From Clostridium_AD sp964467165 (GTDB taxonomy: Bacteria; Bacillota; Clostridia; Clostridiales; Clostridiaceae), in the NCBI GenBank assembly GCA_964467165.1, contig CAYXOL010000010.1:1-64000 (forward strand): a stretch of DNA of 64,000 nucleotides, read 5' to 3'. The translations under genes were made by a program, and so were the position numbers. Below the pieces are notes generated by a model. It was not told the origin of the DNA and ran no database searches. It saw only the letters and a program-made list of their open reading frames with translations. Below are positions 27,879 through 38,069 of the stretch, in pieces (the first letter of the stretch is position 1; every line of letters starts with the position of its first letter).

Positions 27879-28952
27879 ATGCTAAGAAGTAAAGGCGTTA
27901 ATATAAAGAACTTAACAAAGATATATCAAACACATAATGGTAAGTCAGAGTTTAAAGCAGTAGATAATATATCAATTGATATAAAGGCTGGAGAATTTGT
28001 CACTCTTTTAGGACCTTCAGGCTGTGGAAAGACAACTACATTAAGAATGATTGCAGGCTTTGAAATACCATCCCAGGGTGATATATATTTAGGTGGAGAT
28101 AAGGTTAATAATTTAACCCCAGATAAGAGAGATACGGCTATGGTTTTCCAAAGTTATGCTCTATTCCCCCATTTGAATATATATGATAATATATCATACG
28201 GATTAAAACTAAAAAAAATATCAAAAGCGGACCTTACTGAAAAGGTAAAAAATATAATAGAACTAGTAGGACTAAAGGGTATGGAAGTAAGATATCCAAA
28301 TCAACTTTCAGGAGGGCAACAACAAAGAGTTGCACTAGCAAGAGCTTTAGTAATGGAGCCTGGAGTATTGTTATTTGATGAACCCCTATCAAATTTAGAT
28401 GCAAAACTCAGAGTATATATGAGAGCGGAAATAAGAAAGATTCAAAAAAAAGTTGGTATAACAGCAGTTTATGTAACTCATGACCAATCCGAGGCAATGA
28501 GCCTTTCTGATAGAATCATAATAATGAATAAAGGAATAGTAGAACAAGTTGGTACTCCAAAGGAAATATATTATACCCCAGCAACAGAATTTGTAGCTGA
28601 CTTTATAGGAGCCGCAAACTTTTTATCAGGAGAGATAATGAAAATAGAGAACAAAATAGCAACTGTTTTAGTGAATGGATCTACTTTAGAGCTACCTTAC
28701 ACGGGAACAAAGAAGGCTAAAGATATTTGTAAAATAGTATTAAGACCAGAGGCAATAGAAATGGGGGATAAAGGACATTTAAAGGGTGAAATTATTAGTT
28801 CAACATTTATGGGCGCATACCAAGATTACGCTATAAAAGTAGGAGAGAATGAAATAAAATGTGAGGATTTCAATCCACAGGTTAAAACTGTATATAATGA
28901 AGGCGATGTTATATTTATCAACTTCAAAAAAGAAAATGCACATATAATATAA
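27879..28952 (+). CDS. ABC importer ATPase (AfuC/FbpC/PotA type)
   Basis: 357 residues. Walker A GPSGCGKTT, Q-loop VFQSYALFPH, signature LSGGQQQR, Walker B VLLFDEPLSNLD, H-loop YVTHDQSEA. The C-terminal TOBE-type domain (from about 240; IVLRPEAIEMG) may carry regulation. ATG 27879 is chosen because AGGAG lies 8 bases upstream; the GTG at 27870 and ATG at 27873 overlap that site. It follows the permease by 14 bases and drives its transport. Confidence 0.92.
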   Translation: MLRSKGVNIKNLTKIYQTHNGKSEFKAVDNISIDIKAGEFVTLLGPSGCGKTTTLRMIAGFEIPSQGDIYLGGDKVNNLTPDKRDTAMVFQSYALFPHLNIYDNISYGLKLKKISKADLTEKVKNIIELVGLKGMEVRYPNQLSGGQQQRVALARALVMEPGVLLFDEPLSNLDAKLRVYMRAEIRKIQKKVGITAVYVTHDQSEAMSLSDRIIIMNKGIVEQVGTPKEIYYTPATEFVADFIGAANFLSGEIMKIENKIATVLVNGSTLELPYTGTKKAKDICKIVLRPEAIEMGDKGHLKGEIISSTFMGAYQDYAIKVGENEIKCEDFNPQVKTVYNEGDVIFINFKKENAHII

Positions 28953-28974
28953 GAGAAAATTAAGGGGGGGTGTA

Positions 28975-29688
28975 ATGCCTTTACATGAAATAATTTTAAG
29001 ATTGTTTTTATCTATAATTATAGGTGGAATCATAGGTTATGAAAGAGAATCTACCAATAGCCCAGCAGGGTTTAGAACTCATATACTTGTATCAGTAGGA
29101 GCTACTATAATTTCCTTAATACAGGTACAGATGGTAGGTGAATCCATAAGTCTTATAGAAAATGATCCAAATCTTGCAAATGCAATAAAGATAGATATGG
29201 GAAGAATGGGTGCTCAGGTTATAAGTGGCATAGGCTTTTTAGGTGCAGGCAGTATACTTCATACTAAGGGTTCTATAAAAGGATTAACTACAGCAGCCTC
29301 TATATGGGTAGTTGGCTGTGTGGGACTTGCTATAGGACTTGGATACTATGCTATAAGTGTGCTAGGTTGTATATCTATAGTACTTGTACTTGTAACTTTA
29401 AAAAGATTCCAAAAGAAATTTATTTCTAATAGCGGGATTCTTAAGATATGTATTCAATACACCAATAAAGGTGAAGTGATGAAATTTATTGAAGGATATA
29501 TTAGTGGAAAAGGTATAAAAGTAAAGAATTTAGAGTTCTCTATGAATGATTTAGATGAAAAGGCTGATTTAAATATTGAAACCTGCTTGCTTACACTTAA
29601 AGCCCCCAACTCATTGGAGATAAATGAACTGCTAATTCACTGGGCAACAAATGAAAGTATAGTTAAGATACATGAGATTAAGGAGTGA
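28975..29688 (+). CDS. MgtC/SapB-family membrane protein
   Basis: 237 residues. The N-terminal 140 have four or five membrane segments with GGIIGYERE, PAGFRTHILVSVGAT and RMGAQVISGIGFLGAGSI, the diagnostic MgtC/SapB motifs. The C-terminal 95 residues form a soluble ACT-like domain. MgtC proteins modulate adaptation to magnesium or phosphate limitation and the F-ATPase. It lies 22 bases after the ABC ATPase gene behind a GGGGGGG run, so it is cotranscribed with the importer, an unusual pairing. Confidence 0.88.
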   Translation: MPLHEIILRLFLSIIIGGIIGYERESTNSPAGFRTHILVSVGATIISLIQVQMVGESISLIENDPNLANAIKIDMGRMGAQVISGIGFLGAGSILHTKGSIKGLTTAASIWVVGCVGLAIGLGYYAISVLGCISIVLVLVTLKRFQKKFISNSGILKICIQYTNKGEVMKFIEGYISGKGIKVKNLEFSMNDLDEKADLNIETCLLTLKAPNSLEINELLIHWATNESIVKIHEIKE

Positions 29689-29718
29689 AGGTGTGAGGTT
29701 TTACTCCTTATTTAGGTT

Positions 29719-29785
29719 AGGCACATACCAATAAATAACAGATCAAAAGGGCTAGAAGGCTGACTTGTTATTTGTTGGTATGTGT
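29719..29785 (+). terminator. Long hairpin, likely terminator after mgtC-like gene
   Basis: GCACATACCAATAAATAACA pairs imperfectly with TGTTATTTGTTGGTATGTGT across a loop of about 25 bases. The T-rich tail is short, so partial read-through into the sensor kinase is possible. Confidence 0.5.
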
Positions 29786-29852
29786 CTTATTATATAAACA
29801 TAGAAAAACAAATAATAATGATGGTAAGAAGGCTTCTTAAGGAGAGGGTATA

Positions 29853-31574
29853 ATGAATTTTAGAAAAAATAGTTTTAAGAAAAAATTATATAAGGCCTTT
29901 TTTATGGTAGGAATTATACCACTTATCATTTTATGTGTATATGAATTCACTTTTATAATAAAAAACACAGATGAAAACATAGGGGATTATACAAAAAGCA
30001 ATATAGAAATCGCATCAGAACTTATAGATAGCAATGTAGGTACCTATACAAAAATGGTGAGCTTTATAGCTGATAATGAGGAAGTTCAGGATATTTTAGA
30101 GAAAGATAGACTTAGTTCTGGCAAAAGCTTTCAAGATACACAAAAGCTATACAAAATAACTAGGGCACTAATGGCAACACAAGCTAAGGATATACCTCTT
30201 CATATAGTAAACGTAGATAAAAAAAGTAGATTTTCCACAACAGATTACTATTCGCCTATTTATTTAGATGATAGGGGAGATTTTTATGACAAGCTGTCTA
30301 GAAATGAAGGATTAGTTGTGACTAAAATTCATAGAAGGGTAGAAGGCAGCGAGTCAAAGGATACAGTACTTGCTATAGGAAAAGTAATAGTGGATAAAAA
30401 TTCAAAAGCAATTATAGGATATATCATTGCGGATGTGTATGATAGCTATTTTGATAATGTTTTTTCTAGAATATCTATTACAGAGGGAACAAATATAATT
30501 CTAATGGATTCGAATGGATACATAATAACAGATAAAATAAATAAGAATCAGACGGGCTTTCGCTTTGATAAGGATTATTTGAATGATTTAGAGGCCGAAA
30601 AGGGAACCTTTAATTTAAAGCTACAAAACAAAGAGTATAGAGGTTATTTTACTACTACTAAAACTACTAATATTAAAATTTTGCAAATAATACCCAGGAA
30701 ATATTTTTTCTATGAGGCTTTAAATAATATGAAATTTTTAATATTATTAGGGGCGTTTGTTATTTTGATAGCTATAGTAACTTGTTTAGAATTATCGAAA
30801 AGAATTTCTAAACCTATACTAGATATGACCTTAGTAATGAAACGGGTAGAGGGTGGAGATAGAAGCGTCTTTGTAAAGGAAGAGGGGGAAGATGAAATAG
30901 GACAACTGGCAAGAAGCTTTAATGATATGCTTAAGGAAATAAATAGGTTGATAGATGAGGATTATAAAAAAGAGATTCTAATACATCAAGCAGAATTTAA
31001 AGCATTAAAAGCCCAAGTGAACCCACATTTTTTATACAATGCATTAGGATCTGTAAATTGGATGGCAATGCTTGGCGAGATGGATTCAGTTATAGAAACC
31101 ACAGGAGCATTGGCAAAATTCTTTAGATATAGTGTGAATAATACTGAGGATACGGTTTATGTAAGACAGGAAATGGAGCAAATAAATAATTATTTGACTA
31201 TTCAAAAGCAAAGATATAAGGATAGATTCACTATAGATATAACAGTGCAAGAAGAAATACTAGAACTTAAAATACTTAAACTAATGCTACAGCCACTGGT
31301 GGAAAATGCTATAGTACATGGGCTAGAACCCAAAAGAGGAAATGGAGGGTTGTGCATAGAAGGTTACGCGGAGCTTGACCACTTATGTTTTAAAATTATT
31401 GATGATGGCGTAGGAGTTGGAAATAGTAAATTAAAGGGCGAAGGTGTAGGAATAGAAAATGTAGACAAAAGAATAAAGCTATATTATGGCAATGAATATG
31501 GGATTAACCATGCCAAGGAAAATGGACAAACCATATTTTCTATAAAAATCCCTAAAAAGGAGTTGCAACAATAA
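29853..31574 (+). CDS. YesM-type sensor histidine kinase
   Basis: 573 residues: a membrane segment near 15-37, an extracytoplasmic sensor domain to about 290 (Cache-like), a second membrane segment near 293-315, HAMP at about 318-370 (SKRISKPILDM, DEIGQLARSFNDML), a His_kinase domain with NPHFLYN (H392 the phosphorylation site), and an ATPase domain with LQPLVENAIVHGLEP and DDGVGVGN. It overlaps the response regulator by one base (TAATG), so translation is coupled. Adjacent AfuABC-like genes suggest it senses the transported solute or a sugar. Confidence 0.92.
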   Translation: MNFRKNSFKKKLYKAFFMVGIIPLIILCVYEFTFIIKNTDENIGDYTKSNIEIASELIDSNVGTYTKMVSFIADNEEVQDILEKDRLSSGKSFQDTQKLYKITRALMATQAKDIPLHIVNVDKKSRFSTTDYYSPIYLDDRGDFYDKLSRNEGLVVTKIHRRVEGSESKDTVLAIGKVIVDKNSKAIIGYIIADVYDSYFDNVFSRISITEGTNIILMDSNGYIITDKINKNQTGFRFDKDYLNDLEAEKGTFNLKLQNKEYRGYFTTTKTTNIKILQIIPRKYFFYEALNNMKFLILLGAFVILIAIVTCLELSKRISKPILDMTLVMKRVEGGDRSVFVKEEGEDEIGQLARSFNDMLKEINRLIDEDYKKEILIHQAEFKALKAQVNPHFLYNALGSVNWMAMLGEMDSVIETTGALAKFFRYSVNNTEDTVYVRQEMEQINNYLTIQKQRYKDRFTIDITVQEEILELKILKLMLQPLVENAIVHGLEPKRGNGGLCIEGYAELDHLCFKIIDDGVGVGNSKLKGEGVGIENVDKRIKLYYGNEYGINHAKENGQTIFSIKIPKKELQQ

Positions 31575-32683
31575 TGCTAAAGGTTTTAATAGTAGATGAT
31601 GAATTTTATTCAAGGGAAGGCCTTAAAAATGTAATTTCTTGGAGTGAATTTGGATGCGAAGTTTGTGGAGAGGCTGAGGATGCACAGGTAGCTATAGAGC
31701 TAGCAAGAAGGTTTAAGCCGGACCTTATAATAACTGATATAAATATGCCAACTATGAATGGAATAGATATGGCAAAGGTTATATTAGGGGAACTTGAAAG
31801 TACAAAGTTTATAATAATAACAGGACATGATGACTTTGAATATGCAAGAGGGGCTATAAAAATAAATGCTGTTGATTTTATACTTAAACCCATAGAAATA
31901 GATGAGTTTTTAGAAGCTTTAAAAAAAGCAGTTGATATTATAAATAATGATAAGAGAAGCAAAGGTTTGTATTATGAAAAGCAACTTCTTGAGGATTCTT
32001 TTTATGAAGGTTGCGGAAAGCTTAATAAGGGAAAGAAAAATACGGTTTTAACTTTAGATTACGCTATAGTAAATGAAAATATTAAAGAAATTACAAATAG
32101 CATAATTTACAATAATAGAAAAGCAGTAGAAAAAAGTTTGGGTGAGTTATACAAATATGTAAGAGAAGGTAGATTTGAAAAAAATATTACGCTTAAGATA
32201 AGTTTCGAATTAATATTTAAAATTAAAAATGAACTGACTAGTTTATCCATACCAATAACAGAACTTGAAAAATTAGAGCTAAAGGGAGACTACAAGTATA
32301 TACAAGAAATAGAAACCGTTATGCATGAATTTGTCATGGCTACTATAGATTTAGTTAGAGAGTATCATGGGAAATTAGAGGATAGTAGTTTAGAAAAGGC
32401 AATAAAATATATAAACGAAAATTTTAATAATAATATTTCATTGAAAATTGTTGCAAATCAGGTGTATTTAAATGAAAGCTATTTAAGTAGAAGTTTAAAG
32501 TATAGATTAGGTATGGGATTTTCAGAATATATAAGGGGCCTGAGGATGGAAAAAGCAATAGAGCTACTGAAAAAAGGACATTCAATTTCTAGAGTGGCAC
32601 AGGAGGTTGGATATTCAGACTATAGGCAATTCTCAATAAACTTTAAAAAACATACGGGATATAATCCAAGTTTTAAACTATAG
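31574..32683 (+). CDS. YesN-type response regulator (REC-AraC)
   Basis: 369 residues. The receiver domain has D8/D9, phosphoacceptor D55 (LIITDINMP) and K105 (DFILKPIE). A C-terminal AraC-type double HTH (about 270-369) contains NNISLKIVANQVYLNESYLS and ISRVAQEVGYSDYRQFSINF. Partner of the upstream kinase. Likely activates the importer operon; AraC-type regulators of this kind commonly bind upstream of sugar-transport genes. Confidence 0.93.
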   Translation: MLKVLIVDDEFYSREGLKNVISWSEFGCEVCGEAEDAQVAIELARRFKPDLIITDINMPTMNGIDMAKVILGELESTKFIIITGHDDFEYARGAIKINAVDFILKPIEIDEFLEALKKAVDIINNDKRSKGLYYEKQLLEDSFYEGCGKLNKGKKNTVLTLDYAIVNENIKEITNSIIYNNRKAVEKSLGELYKYVREGRFEKNITLKISFELIFKIKNELTSLSIPITELEKLELKGDYKYIQEIETVMHEFVMATIDLVREYHGKLEDSSLEKAIKYINENFNNNISLKIVANQVYLNESYLSRSLKYRLGMGFSEYIRGLRMEKAIELLKKGHSISRVAQEVGYSDYRQFSINFKKHTGYNPSFKL

Positions 32684-32854
32684 TGACAGGCACTTGTAAA
32701 ACACTGGTAAACGCTTATTTGAAAATGTAATAGTTAACTTATGTATCATCAGAAAATGCTATTAGACTAATTGATGACTATAGTGTATAGTGAATAAGAA
32801 TTTGTAATAAAATTTAAAGAACTTAGGATAAATAATTTTTGAGGGAGTGATACT

Positions 32855-33886
32855 ATGAAAAAGAAAGCGCTTATTACTTTTCTTTTGGTTGCTGTAGTTG
32901 CCGCATTCGTAACTGGCTGCGCTGCTAAGAGTGAACCAACTAGTCCAGTAGAGACTAGTTCAACAAAGACTAGTACAACAGAAAAGGGGACAGTTGAAGC
33001 AATAGCAAAGACAAAGGTATTTGTATCTGCAGATTGGGTAAAAAGTGTAGTTGATGGTAAGCAGCCAGAATCAAAAAATTACAAAATCATCGAAGGAGCA
33101 TGGGGGCCAACTAAGGAAGATAAGGACTATATAGCAGCTCATATTCCAGGAGCAGTACATATGAATACAGATGATATAGAAGAATCAACTTATTGGAACA
33201 TAAAAACAGCTGATGAGATTAAAAAGGTTATGACCAATTATGGAATAACAAAAGATACTAATGTTATTATTTATGGTAATGACTCAGGTGCAACCAGAAT
33301 TGCATTTGTATGTCTTTGGGCTGGAGTTGAAAATGTTAAAGTAATTGATGGCGGTTTAAAGGCCTGGACAAAAGCAGGATATGCAACTAGTAAAGATATA
33401 GTGGTTCAAAAAGCAACTACAGAAGAGTTTGGAGCCGTTATACCAGTACATCCTGAATATGTTTTAGCTATGCCTAAAGATGCAAAGGCTGAAATGGCAA
33501 AAAATGATAAATTAAGATTGCTTAGTATAAGAAGTTTAGATGAATTTGAAGGTAAAAAAAGTGGATACGACTATATAAAGAGAGCAGGGGAACCACAAGG
33601 AGCTGTATGGGGTCATGATGAAACTGATTACCGCAATGCTGATGGAACCTTTATTAGCTTTGATAAAGCAGTGGCAATGTGGAAAGAACAAGGAGTTACA
33701 AGCGATAACGAAATCGCATTTTACTGTGGTACTGGCTGGAGAGCAACAGTTCCATTTTTAATGGCTTATGAAAATGGATGGAAAAACATAAAAGTATATG
33801 ATGGTGGATGGTTCGCATGGCAGATGGATACAAATAATGCAGTGCAGGCTATTACACCAGAAGAAGCAGCAGCTAAACATAAATAA
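32855..33886 (+). CDS. Rhodanese-like sulfurtransferase lipoprotein
   Basis: 343 residues. Signal peptide with lipobox VTGC (C22), then a Ser/Thr-rich linker and two rhodanese domains. The second carries the active-site loop FYCGTGWRAT (C291). The first has YGNDSGATR, with no Cys, and should be inactive, the usual tandem arrangement. Extracytoplasmic sulfur transfer is expected. It lies about 170 bases after the response regulator, so it may be its own unit or the target of that regulator. GAGGGAGTG precedes the ATG. Confidence 0.9.
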   Translation: MKKKALITFLLVAVVAAFVTGCAAKSEPTSPVETSSTKTSTTEKGTVEAIAKTKVFVSADWVKSVVDGKQPESKNYKIIEGAWGPTKEDKDYIAAHIPGAVHMNTDDIEESTYWNIKTADEIKKVMTNYGITKDTNVIIYGNDSGATRIAFVCLWAGVENVKVIDGGLKAWTKAGYATSKDIVVQKATTEEFGAVIPVHPEYVLAMPKDAKAEMAKNDKLRLLSIRSLDEFEGKKSGYDYIKRAGEPQGAVWGHDETDYRNADGTFISFDKAVAMWKEQGVTSDNEIAFYCGTGWRATVPFLMAYENGWKNIKVYDGGWFAWQMDTNNAVQAITPEEAAAKHK

Positions 33887-33893
33887 ATTCAAT

Positions 33894-33936
33894 AAAAAAA
33901 TGTCTGATTGCCAAAAGGCCTTCAGACATTTTTTAT
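33894..33936. terminator. Bidirectional rho-independent terminator
   Basis: AAAAAATGTCTGA and TCAGACATTTTTT form a 13-bp stem with A and T runs on both sides. It serves the rhodanese gene (+) and the convergent membrane gene (-). Confidence 0.85.
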
Positions 33937-33973
33937 TTAAATGAATCTAGAATATGAGTCCAGTGCGGTAATC

Positions 33974-34396
33974 TCACTTTTTTAAAAATATGAGTATTTT
34001 TATATCCTGTATCAGTGTAATAATTGCCAATATCAGAGCGCTAAAATAATAGGACCTATAGCTCTCAGTTGAATAGGCTAAAGTGAAAAATACAAATACA
34101 AGAGTAATTATTACTTCCACTATTAACATTGGTAAAGCCTTTCTACCGGTAATATAATTATCTTTTTTTCTTTTTACATATAAAATAATAATAATGGCAG
34201 ACAATACTACTAAAAATGCAATTGCAGCGTATTTTAATGTAGCAATAGGATAATGCATTTTCCATTCACCACTGATATATACTATATATCGCATCATCCC
34301 CATCCTTTTCATAGAAAAAAATTGTATTCCAAATGCTGCAATAAGAAAAACCACTTGGAGTATTGTGGATGCCCAATAAAAAATTTTCTTCATCAT
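33974..34396 (-). CDS. Small four-segment membrane protein, unknown
   Basis: 140 residues with four hydrophobic stretches (about 5-24, 51-72, 87-107, 114-134), a DUF-type small integral membrane protein I do not recognise. The basic loop VKRKKDN lies after segment 2. I chose the ATG at 34396 because AAGGGG is 8 bases upstream; the ATG at 34402 is too close. It is a single gene convergent with the rhodanese gene. Confidence 0.65.
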   Translation of the reverse strand: MMKKIFYWASTILQVVFLIAAFGIQFFSMKRMGMMRYIVYISGEWKMHYPIATLKYAAIAFLVVLSAIIIILYVKRKKDNYITGRKALPMLIVEVIITLVFVFFTLAYSTESYRSYYFSALILAIITLIQDIKILIFLKK

Positions 34397-34670
34397 AAAC
34401 ATATCCCCTTATTTTTAATTCAATACTAACATTTTACCAAAATTATTTATAAAATGCTCCATAAAAGTTACTTTTTAATTATATAGAATATTAATAGGAA
34501 TTACAAATATTTAGAATGAAATAAACGAAGAGGGATTATTTCATTTTAAAAGAATATATTAGAATTATGGTATAATAAGTATTATTTATCTAAAGCAACT
34601 AACCAAAGTACGGATACTGTACTCAATATTATTTTGAGATAAAAGGTGTTGCAACAATAAGGAGAATATT

Positions 34671-35549
34671 ATGCATGAAACAGAGGTAAAAGGTATTTTA
34701 TCAGCTCAAAATGGAATGAATATCTACCGTGGTTGTACTCATGGTTGCATTTATTGCGATTCAAGAAGCAAATGCTATCAGATGCATCATGATTTTGAAG
34801 ATATAGAAGTAAAGATTAATGCACCGAAAATTTTAGAGGATGGCCTCAAAAGGAAAAGAAAGAAATGTATGATAGGCACTGGGGCAATGAGTGATCCATA
34901 CATTCACCTGGAAGAAAAACTGGGGAATACAAGAAAGTGTATTGAACTTATTGATTCCTATGGATTTGGGCTTGCCATACAGACCAAATCTGCAAGAATT
35001 TTAAGGGATTTGGATTTACTTAAAAAAATTAATGAGAAGACAAAATGTGTTGTTCAGATGACACTTACGACTTTTGATGAAGCACTGTGTAAAATTATAG
35101 AACCTGATGTTAGCACTACAAGAGAACGGTTTGAGGTGTTAAAGGTAATGCGTGATAATGGAATTCCAACTGTAGTATGGCTCAGTCCTATTTTACCATT
35201 TATCAATGATACAGAAGAAAATATCCGAGGAATTCTGGATTATTGTATAAAAGCGAAGGTACATGGCATTATTTGTTTTGGCATGGGATTAACCTTAAGA
35301 GAAGGGAACAGGGAATATTTCTATAAAATGTTGGATGAGCATTTTCCAGGAATGAAGGCTCGATATATAGAAAGATATAACTACGCATATCAGTTGCCAA
35401 GCCCTAATAGCCACAGGTTGATGAATATTTTTAAAACAACCTGTAAATCTCATGGTATATTGTGTGATGTTGAGGAATGCTTTAATTATCTTCATAAATT
35501 TGAGGAAAAATCTGACCATGAGCAGTTAATGCTGCCTGGACTAGATTAA
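34671..35549 (+). CDS. SPL-family radical SAM protein
   Basis: 292 residues. CTHGCIYC (C22, C26, C29) is the CxxxCxxC cluster binding the [4Fe-4S] that cleaves SAM. The following SDPYIHLEEK, LAIQTKSARILRD and TTFDEALCKIIEP fit the spore photoproduct lyase-like family of uncharacterised radical SAM enzymes. It is not spore photoproduct lyase itself, which is longer. Substrate unknown. The ATG has AAGGAG upstream. A short operator-like sequence AGTAC-GGATACT-GTACT lies near 34610. Confidence 0.85.
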   Translation: MHETEVKGILSAQNGMNIYRGCTHGCIYCDSRSKCYQMHHDFEDIEVKINAPKILEDGLKRKRKKCMIGTGAMSDPYIHLEEKLGNTRKCIELIDSYGFGLAIQTKSARILRDLDLLKKINEKTKCVVQMTLTTFDEALCKIIEPDVSTTRERFEVLKVMRDNGIPTVVWLSPILPFINDTEENIRGILDYCIKAKVHGIICFGMGLTLREGNREYFYKMLDEHFPGMKARYIERYNYAYQLPSPNSHRLMNIFKTTCKSHGILCDVEECFNYLHKFEEKSDHEQLMLPGLD

Positions 35550-35587
35550 GTCATAAACTATATTGAAAATACTGTAAAGGGGATGGT

Positions 35588-36373
35588 ATGATGGAGAAAT
35601 TAGAAAGTATAATATCAATTGTGGATTTGCAAATGAGCTATGGGAGTAAGAGGGTGCTTAATGGAATAAATTTAGAGATTCCTAGAGGTCAGATTATAGG
35701 ATACATAGGGACTAATGGTGCTGGTAAAAGTACAACTATAAAAATAATGCTTGGGGTATTAGATGGCTATAGGGGAAAAGTAGAAATATTAGGACAAGAT
35801 ATAAGCAACGGGAGTATTGAGTATAAGAAGAAAATAGGGTATGTTCCGGAGCTTGCAGATATATATGAAAACTTAACTGCTTACGAGTATATTAGCTTTT
35901 TAGGTGGGATATATGAATTAGAAGAGAAAAAGCTTATTGAAAGAGTAAAAAAGTTAATGGACTTATTTGGAATGGAGAATGTTATAAATTTTAGAATATC
36001 CTCATATTCAAAAGGCATGAAGCAAAAGCTGCTGATAATATGTAGTTTAATTCATAATCCAGATATATTATTTTTTGATGAGCCTTTAAATGGATTAGAT
36101 GCTAATAGTGTAATGGTATTTAAAGAGATAATGAAGAGTCTTGCAAAGGAAGGGAAAACTATATTTTACTCGTCACATATAATGGATGTTGTTGAAAAAG
36201 TAAGTGATAGAATAATACTTTTAGACCATGGACAAATAGTTGCAGATGGAAGTTTCGAGGAGCTTAAAAATAAGCAGGAAGGTTCACTTGAAGAAATATT
36301 TAATCAACTAACGGGCTTTAATGATCATGCAGAGATTGCTAAAGAATTTGTATCTTTAATTGGAGGGGTGTAA
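35588..36373 (+). CDS. ABC transporter ATPase (exporter type)
   Basis: 261 residues. Walker A GTNGAGKST (41-49), signature region SSYSKGMKQKL, where the usual LSGGQ is SKGMK as in BcrA/CcmA-like exporters, Walker B DILFFDEPLNGLD, and H-loop FYSSHIMDVVEK. It works with the permease that starts 2 bases after its stop. Substrate unknown; bacitracin or lantibiotic efflux-type exporters are the nearest relatives in architecture. Confidence 0.9.
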   Translation: MMEKLESIISIVDLQMSYGSKRVLNGINLEIPRGQIIGYIGTNGAGKSTTIKIMLGVLDGYRGKVEILGQDISNGSIEYKKKIGYVPELADIYENLTAYEYISFLGGIYELEEKKLIERVKKLMDLFGMENVINFRISSYSKGMKQKLLIICSLIHNPDILFFDEPLNGLDANSVMVFKEIMKSLAKEGKTIFYSSHIMDVVEKVSDRIILLDHGQIVADGSFEELKNKQEGSLEEIFNQLTGFNDHAEIAKEFVSLIGGV

Positions 36374-36375
36374 TT

Positions 36376-38040
36376 ATGAAGGATTTCACCGTACTCAAAA
36401 TATTAGATAAATTTCAATCATTATATACAAAATTAGGCGTTAACTATAAGACTATGAGAATGATTTTACAAATTAAACTAACCATGGATGCTCGTAGAGT
36501 AAGTACTGTCATGGGAAATAATAAAAAGATAGATGAAAGTCATGATAAAAATAATTATCTAAGCTTATTGATATTTAATGTAGTTATAAGCTGTTTTATT
36601 GGATTTATAATGACCATTGGAATGGCATCTATCATAACTACAAATATTGTAATAGGTATAAATTTATTTATGATGGTATCGCTTATGATATCTGACTTTT
36701 CAGCAGTACTTTTAGATGTTGTGGAGAAAAATATATTATTACCAAAGCCCATAGATAATAAGACATTTAATGCGGCAAAGACCACTCATATATGTATATA
36801 TTTAATGGGTTTATCATTGTCATTAAATTTGATTCCACTAGTTATTGGCAGCTTAAAATATGGAGTTTTATTTTTTGTGATATTTACTTTAGAGTGTGTA
36901 CTTGCTGTGTTATTAGTTATATCGTTAACAGCATTATTGTATACTTTAGTTTTGAAGTTTTTCGATGGAGAAAAGCTAAAGGATATAATAAATTATTTTC
37001 AAATACTATTAACTTTTATATTTGCAGTTGGATATCAGGTAGCCATAAGAGTTTTTGACGCTACAAATATGAATATTGTGTATGTGCCTAAATTTTGGCA
37101 TGTGCTACTTCCATCTATGTGGTTTGCTTCACCCTTTGGAATATTAATTGATGGGAACAAGGAACCTTTTTTGAAATTTTTATTTTTACTGGCAGTAGTA
37201 GCACCGCTTATATTGATTGTATTTTATGTTAAAAGAGTGGTTCCTTATTTTGAGAAGAATCTTCAAAAGTTAAATGAAAATGGAGGAATCGTAACTAAGA
37301 AAAGTGAAAATAGAAAAGAATTTATAGCCAGACTTGTTTGCAGAGACAAGATTGAAAAGAGCATGTTTAAATTTACTCAAAATATGATAGCTACAGAAAG
37401 AAACTTGAAGCTTAAGGTTTACCCATCACTTGCGATGGCTGTATTTTTACCGCTTTTGTTTGTATTTATAGATAGAGGAAATAGTAAATCCTTTATGGAT
37501 AATATTCAAACTGCCTACGGTGGGAAAATTCATTTATTAATGTATATAAGTATATTATTACTGTGTTTTTGTACAGCATATATAAATAATAGTGATAATT
37601 ATAGAGGCGCATTTATATACAAGGTATTACCAGTAGAAAATCCAGGAGTGATATTAAAAGGTGCTATAAAAGGCACAATATTCAAGCTGATATTACCACT
37701 TTATATATTAGAGGCTATAGTGTTTTTAATACTTAAAGGTCCTTCAATAATTATAGACTTAATAGTAATGTTTTTAGTTCTTTTAGTAGTATCATTACTA
37801 TATTTTAGAGTATCAAATAAGTCAATGCCCTTTAGCATCAAGTTTGCTACTACAGATAGTGGTAAGCTTATAGGTCCGGGCATAATTACAAGTGTGGTAG
37901 TTGCAGTATTTGCTGTGATTCATATGGCTATTAGAAATAATGCTACATTTGTTGCTATTTATGCTGCAGTGCTTTTAATACTTAATGTAATTATTTGGAA
38001 AAATAGTTTCAAGGTGAATTGGAATGATATAGAAATTTAA
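36376..38040 (+). CDS. ABC exporter permease, membrane-spanning
   Basis: 554 residues with about 12 hydrophobic segments. Near the start are MRMILQIKLTMDARRVST and a cytoplasmic stretch, then segments at about 60-110, 135-215, 260-285, 355-385 and onward to 550. No fused ATPase. It has no sequence motif beyond the hydrophobic pattern; assignment rests on length, topology and its 2-base spacing from the ATPase gene. The ATG follows GGAGGGGTG. Confidence 0.75.
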   Translation: MKDFTVLKILDKFQSLYTKLGVNYKTMRMILQIKLTMDARRVSTVMGNNKKIDESHDKNNYLSLLIFNVVISCFIGFIMTIGMASIITTNIVIGINLFMMVSLMISDFSAVLLDVVEKNILLPKPIDNKTFNAAKTTHICIYLMGLSLSLNLIPLVIGSLKYGVLFFVIFTLECVLAVLLVISLTALLYTLVLKFFDGEKLKDIINYFQILLTFIFAVGYQVAIRVFDATNMNIVYVPKFWHVLLPSMWFASPFGILIDGNKEPFLKFLFLLAVVAPLILIVFYVKRVVPYFEKNLQKLNENGGIVTKKSENRKEFIARLVCRDKIEKSMFKFTQNMIATERNLKLKVYPSLAMAVFLPLLFVFIDRGNSKSFMDNIQTAYGGKIHLLMYISILLLCFCTAYINNSDNYRGAFIYKVLPVENPGVILKGAIKGTIFKLILPLYILEAIVFLILKGPSIIIDLIVMFLVLLVVSLLYFRVSNKSMPFSIKFATTDSGKLIGPGIITSVVVAVFAVIHMAIRNNATFVAIYAAVLLILNVIIWKNSFKVNWNDIEI

Positions 38041-38069
38041 CGGACAAATTTTGAATGTGAGGAATATAT

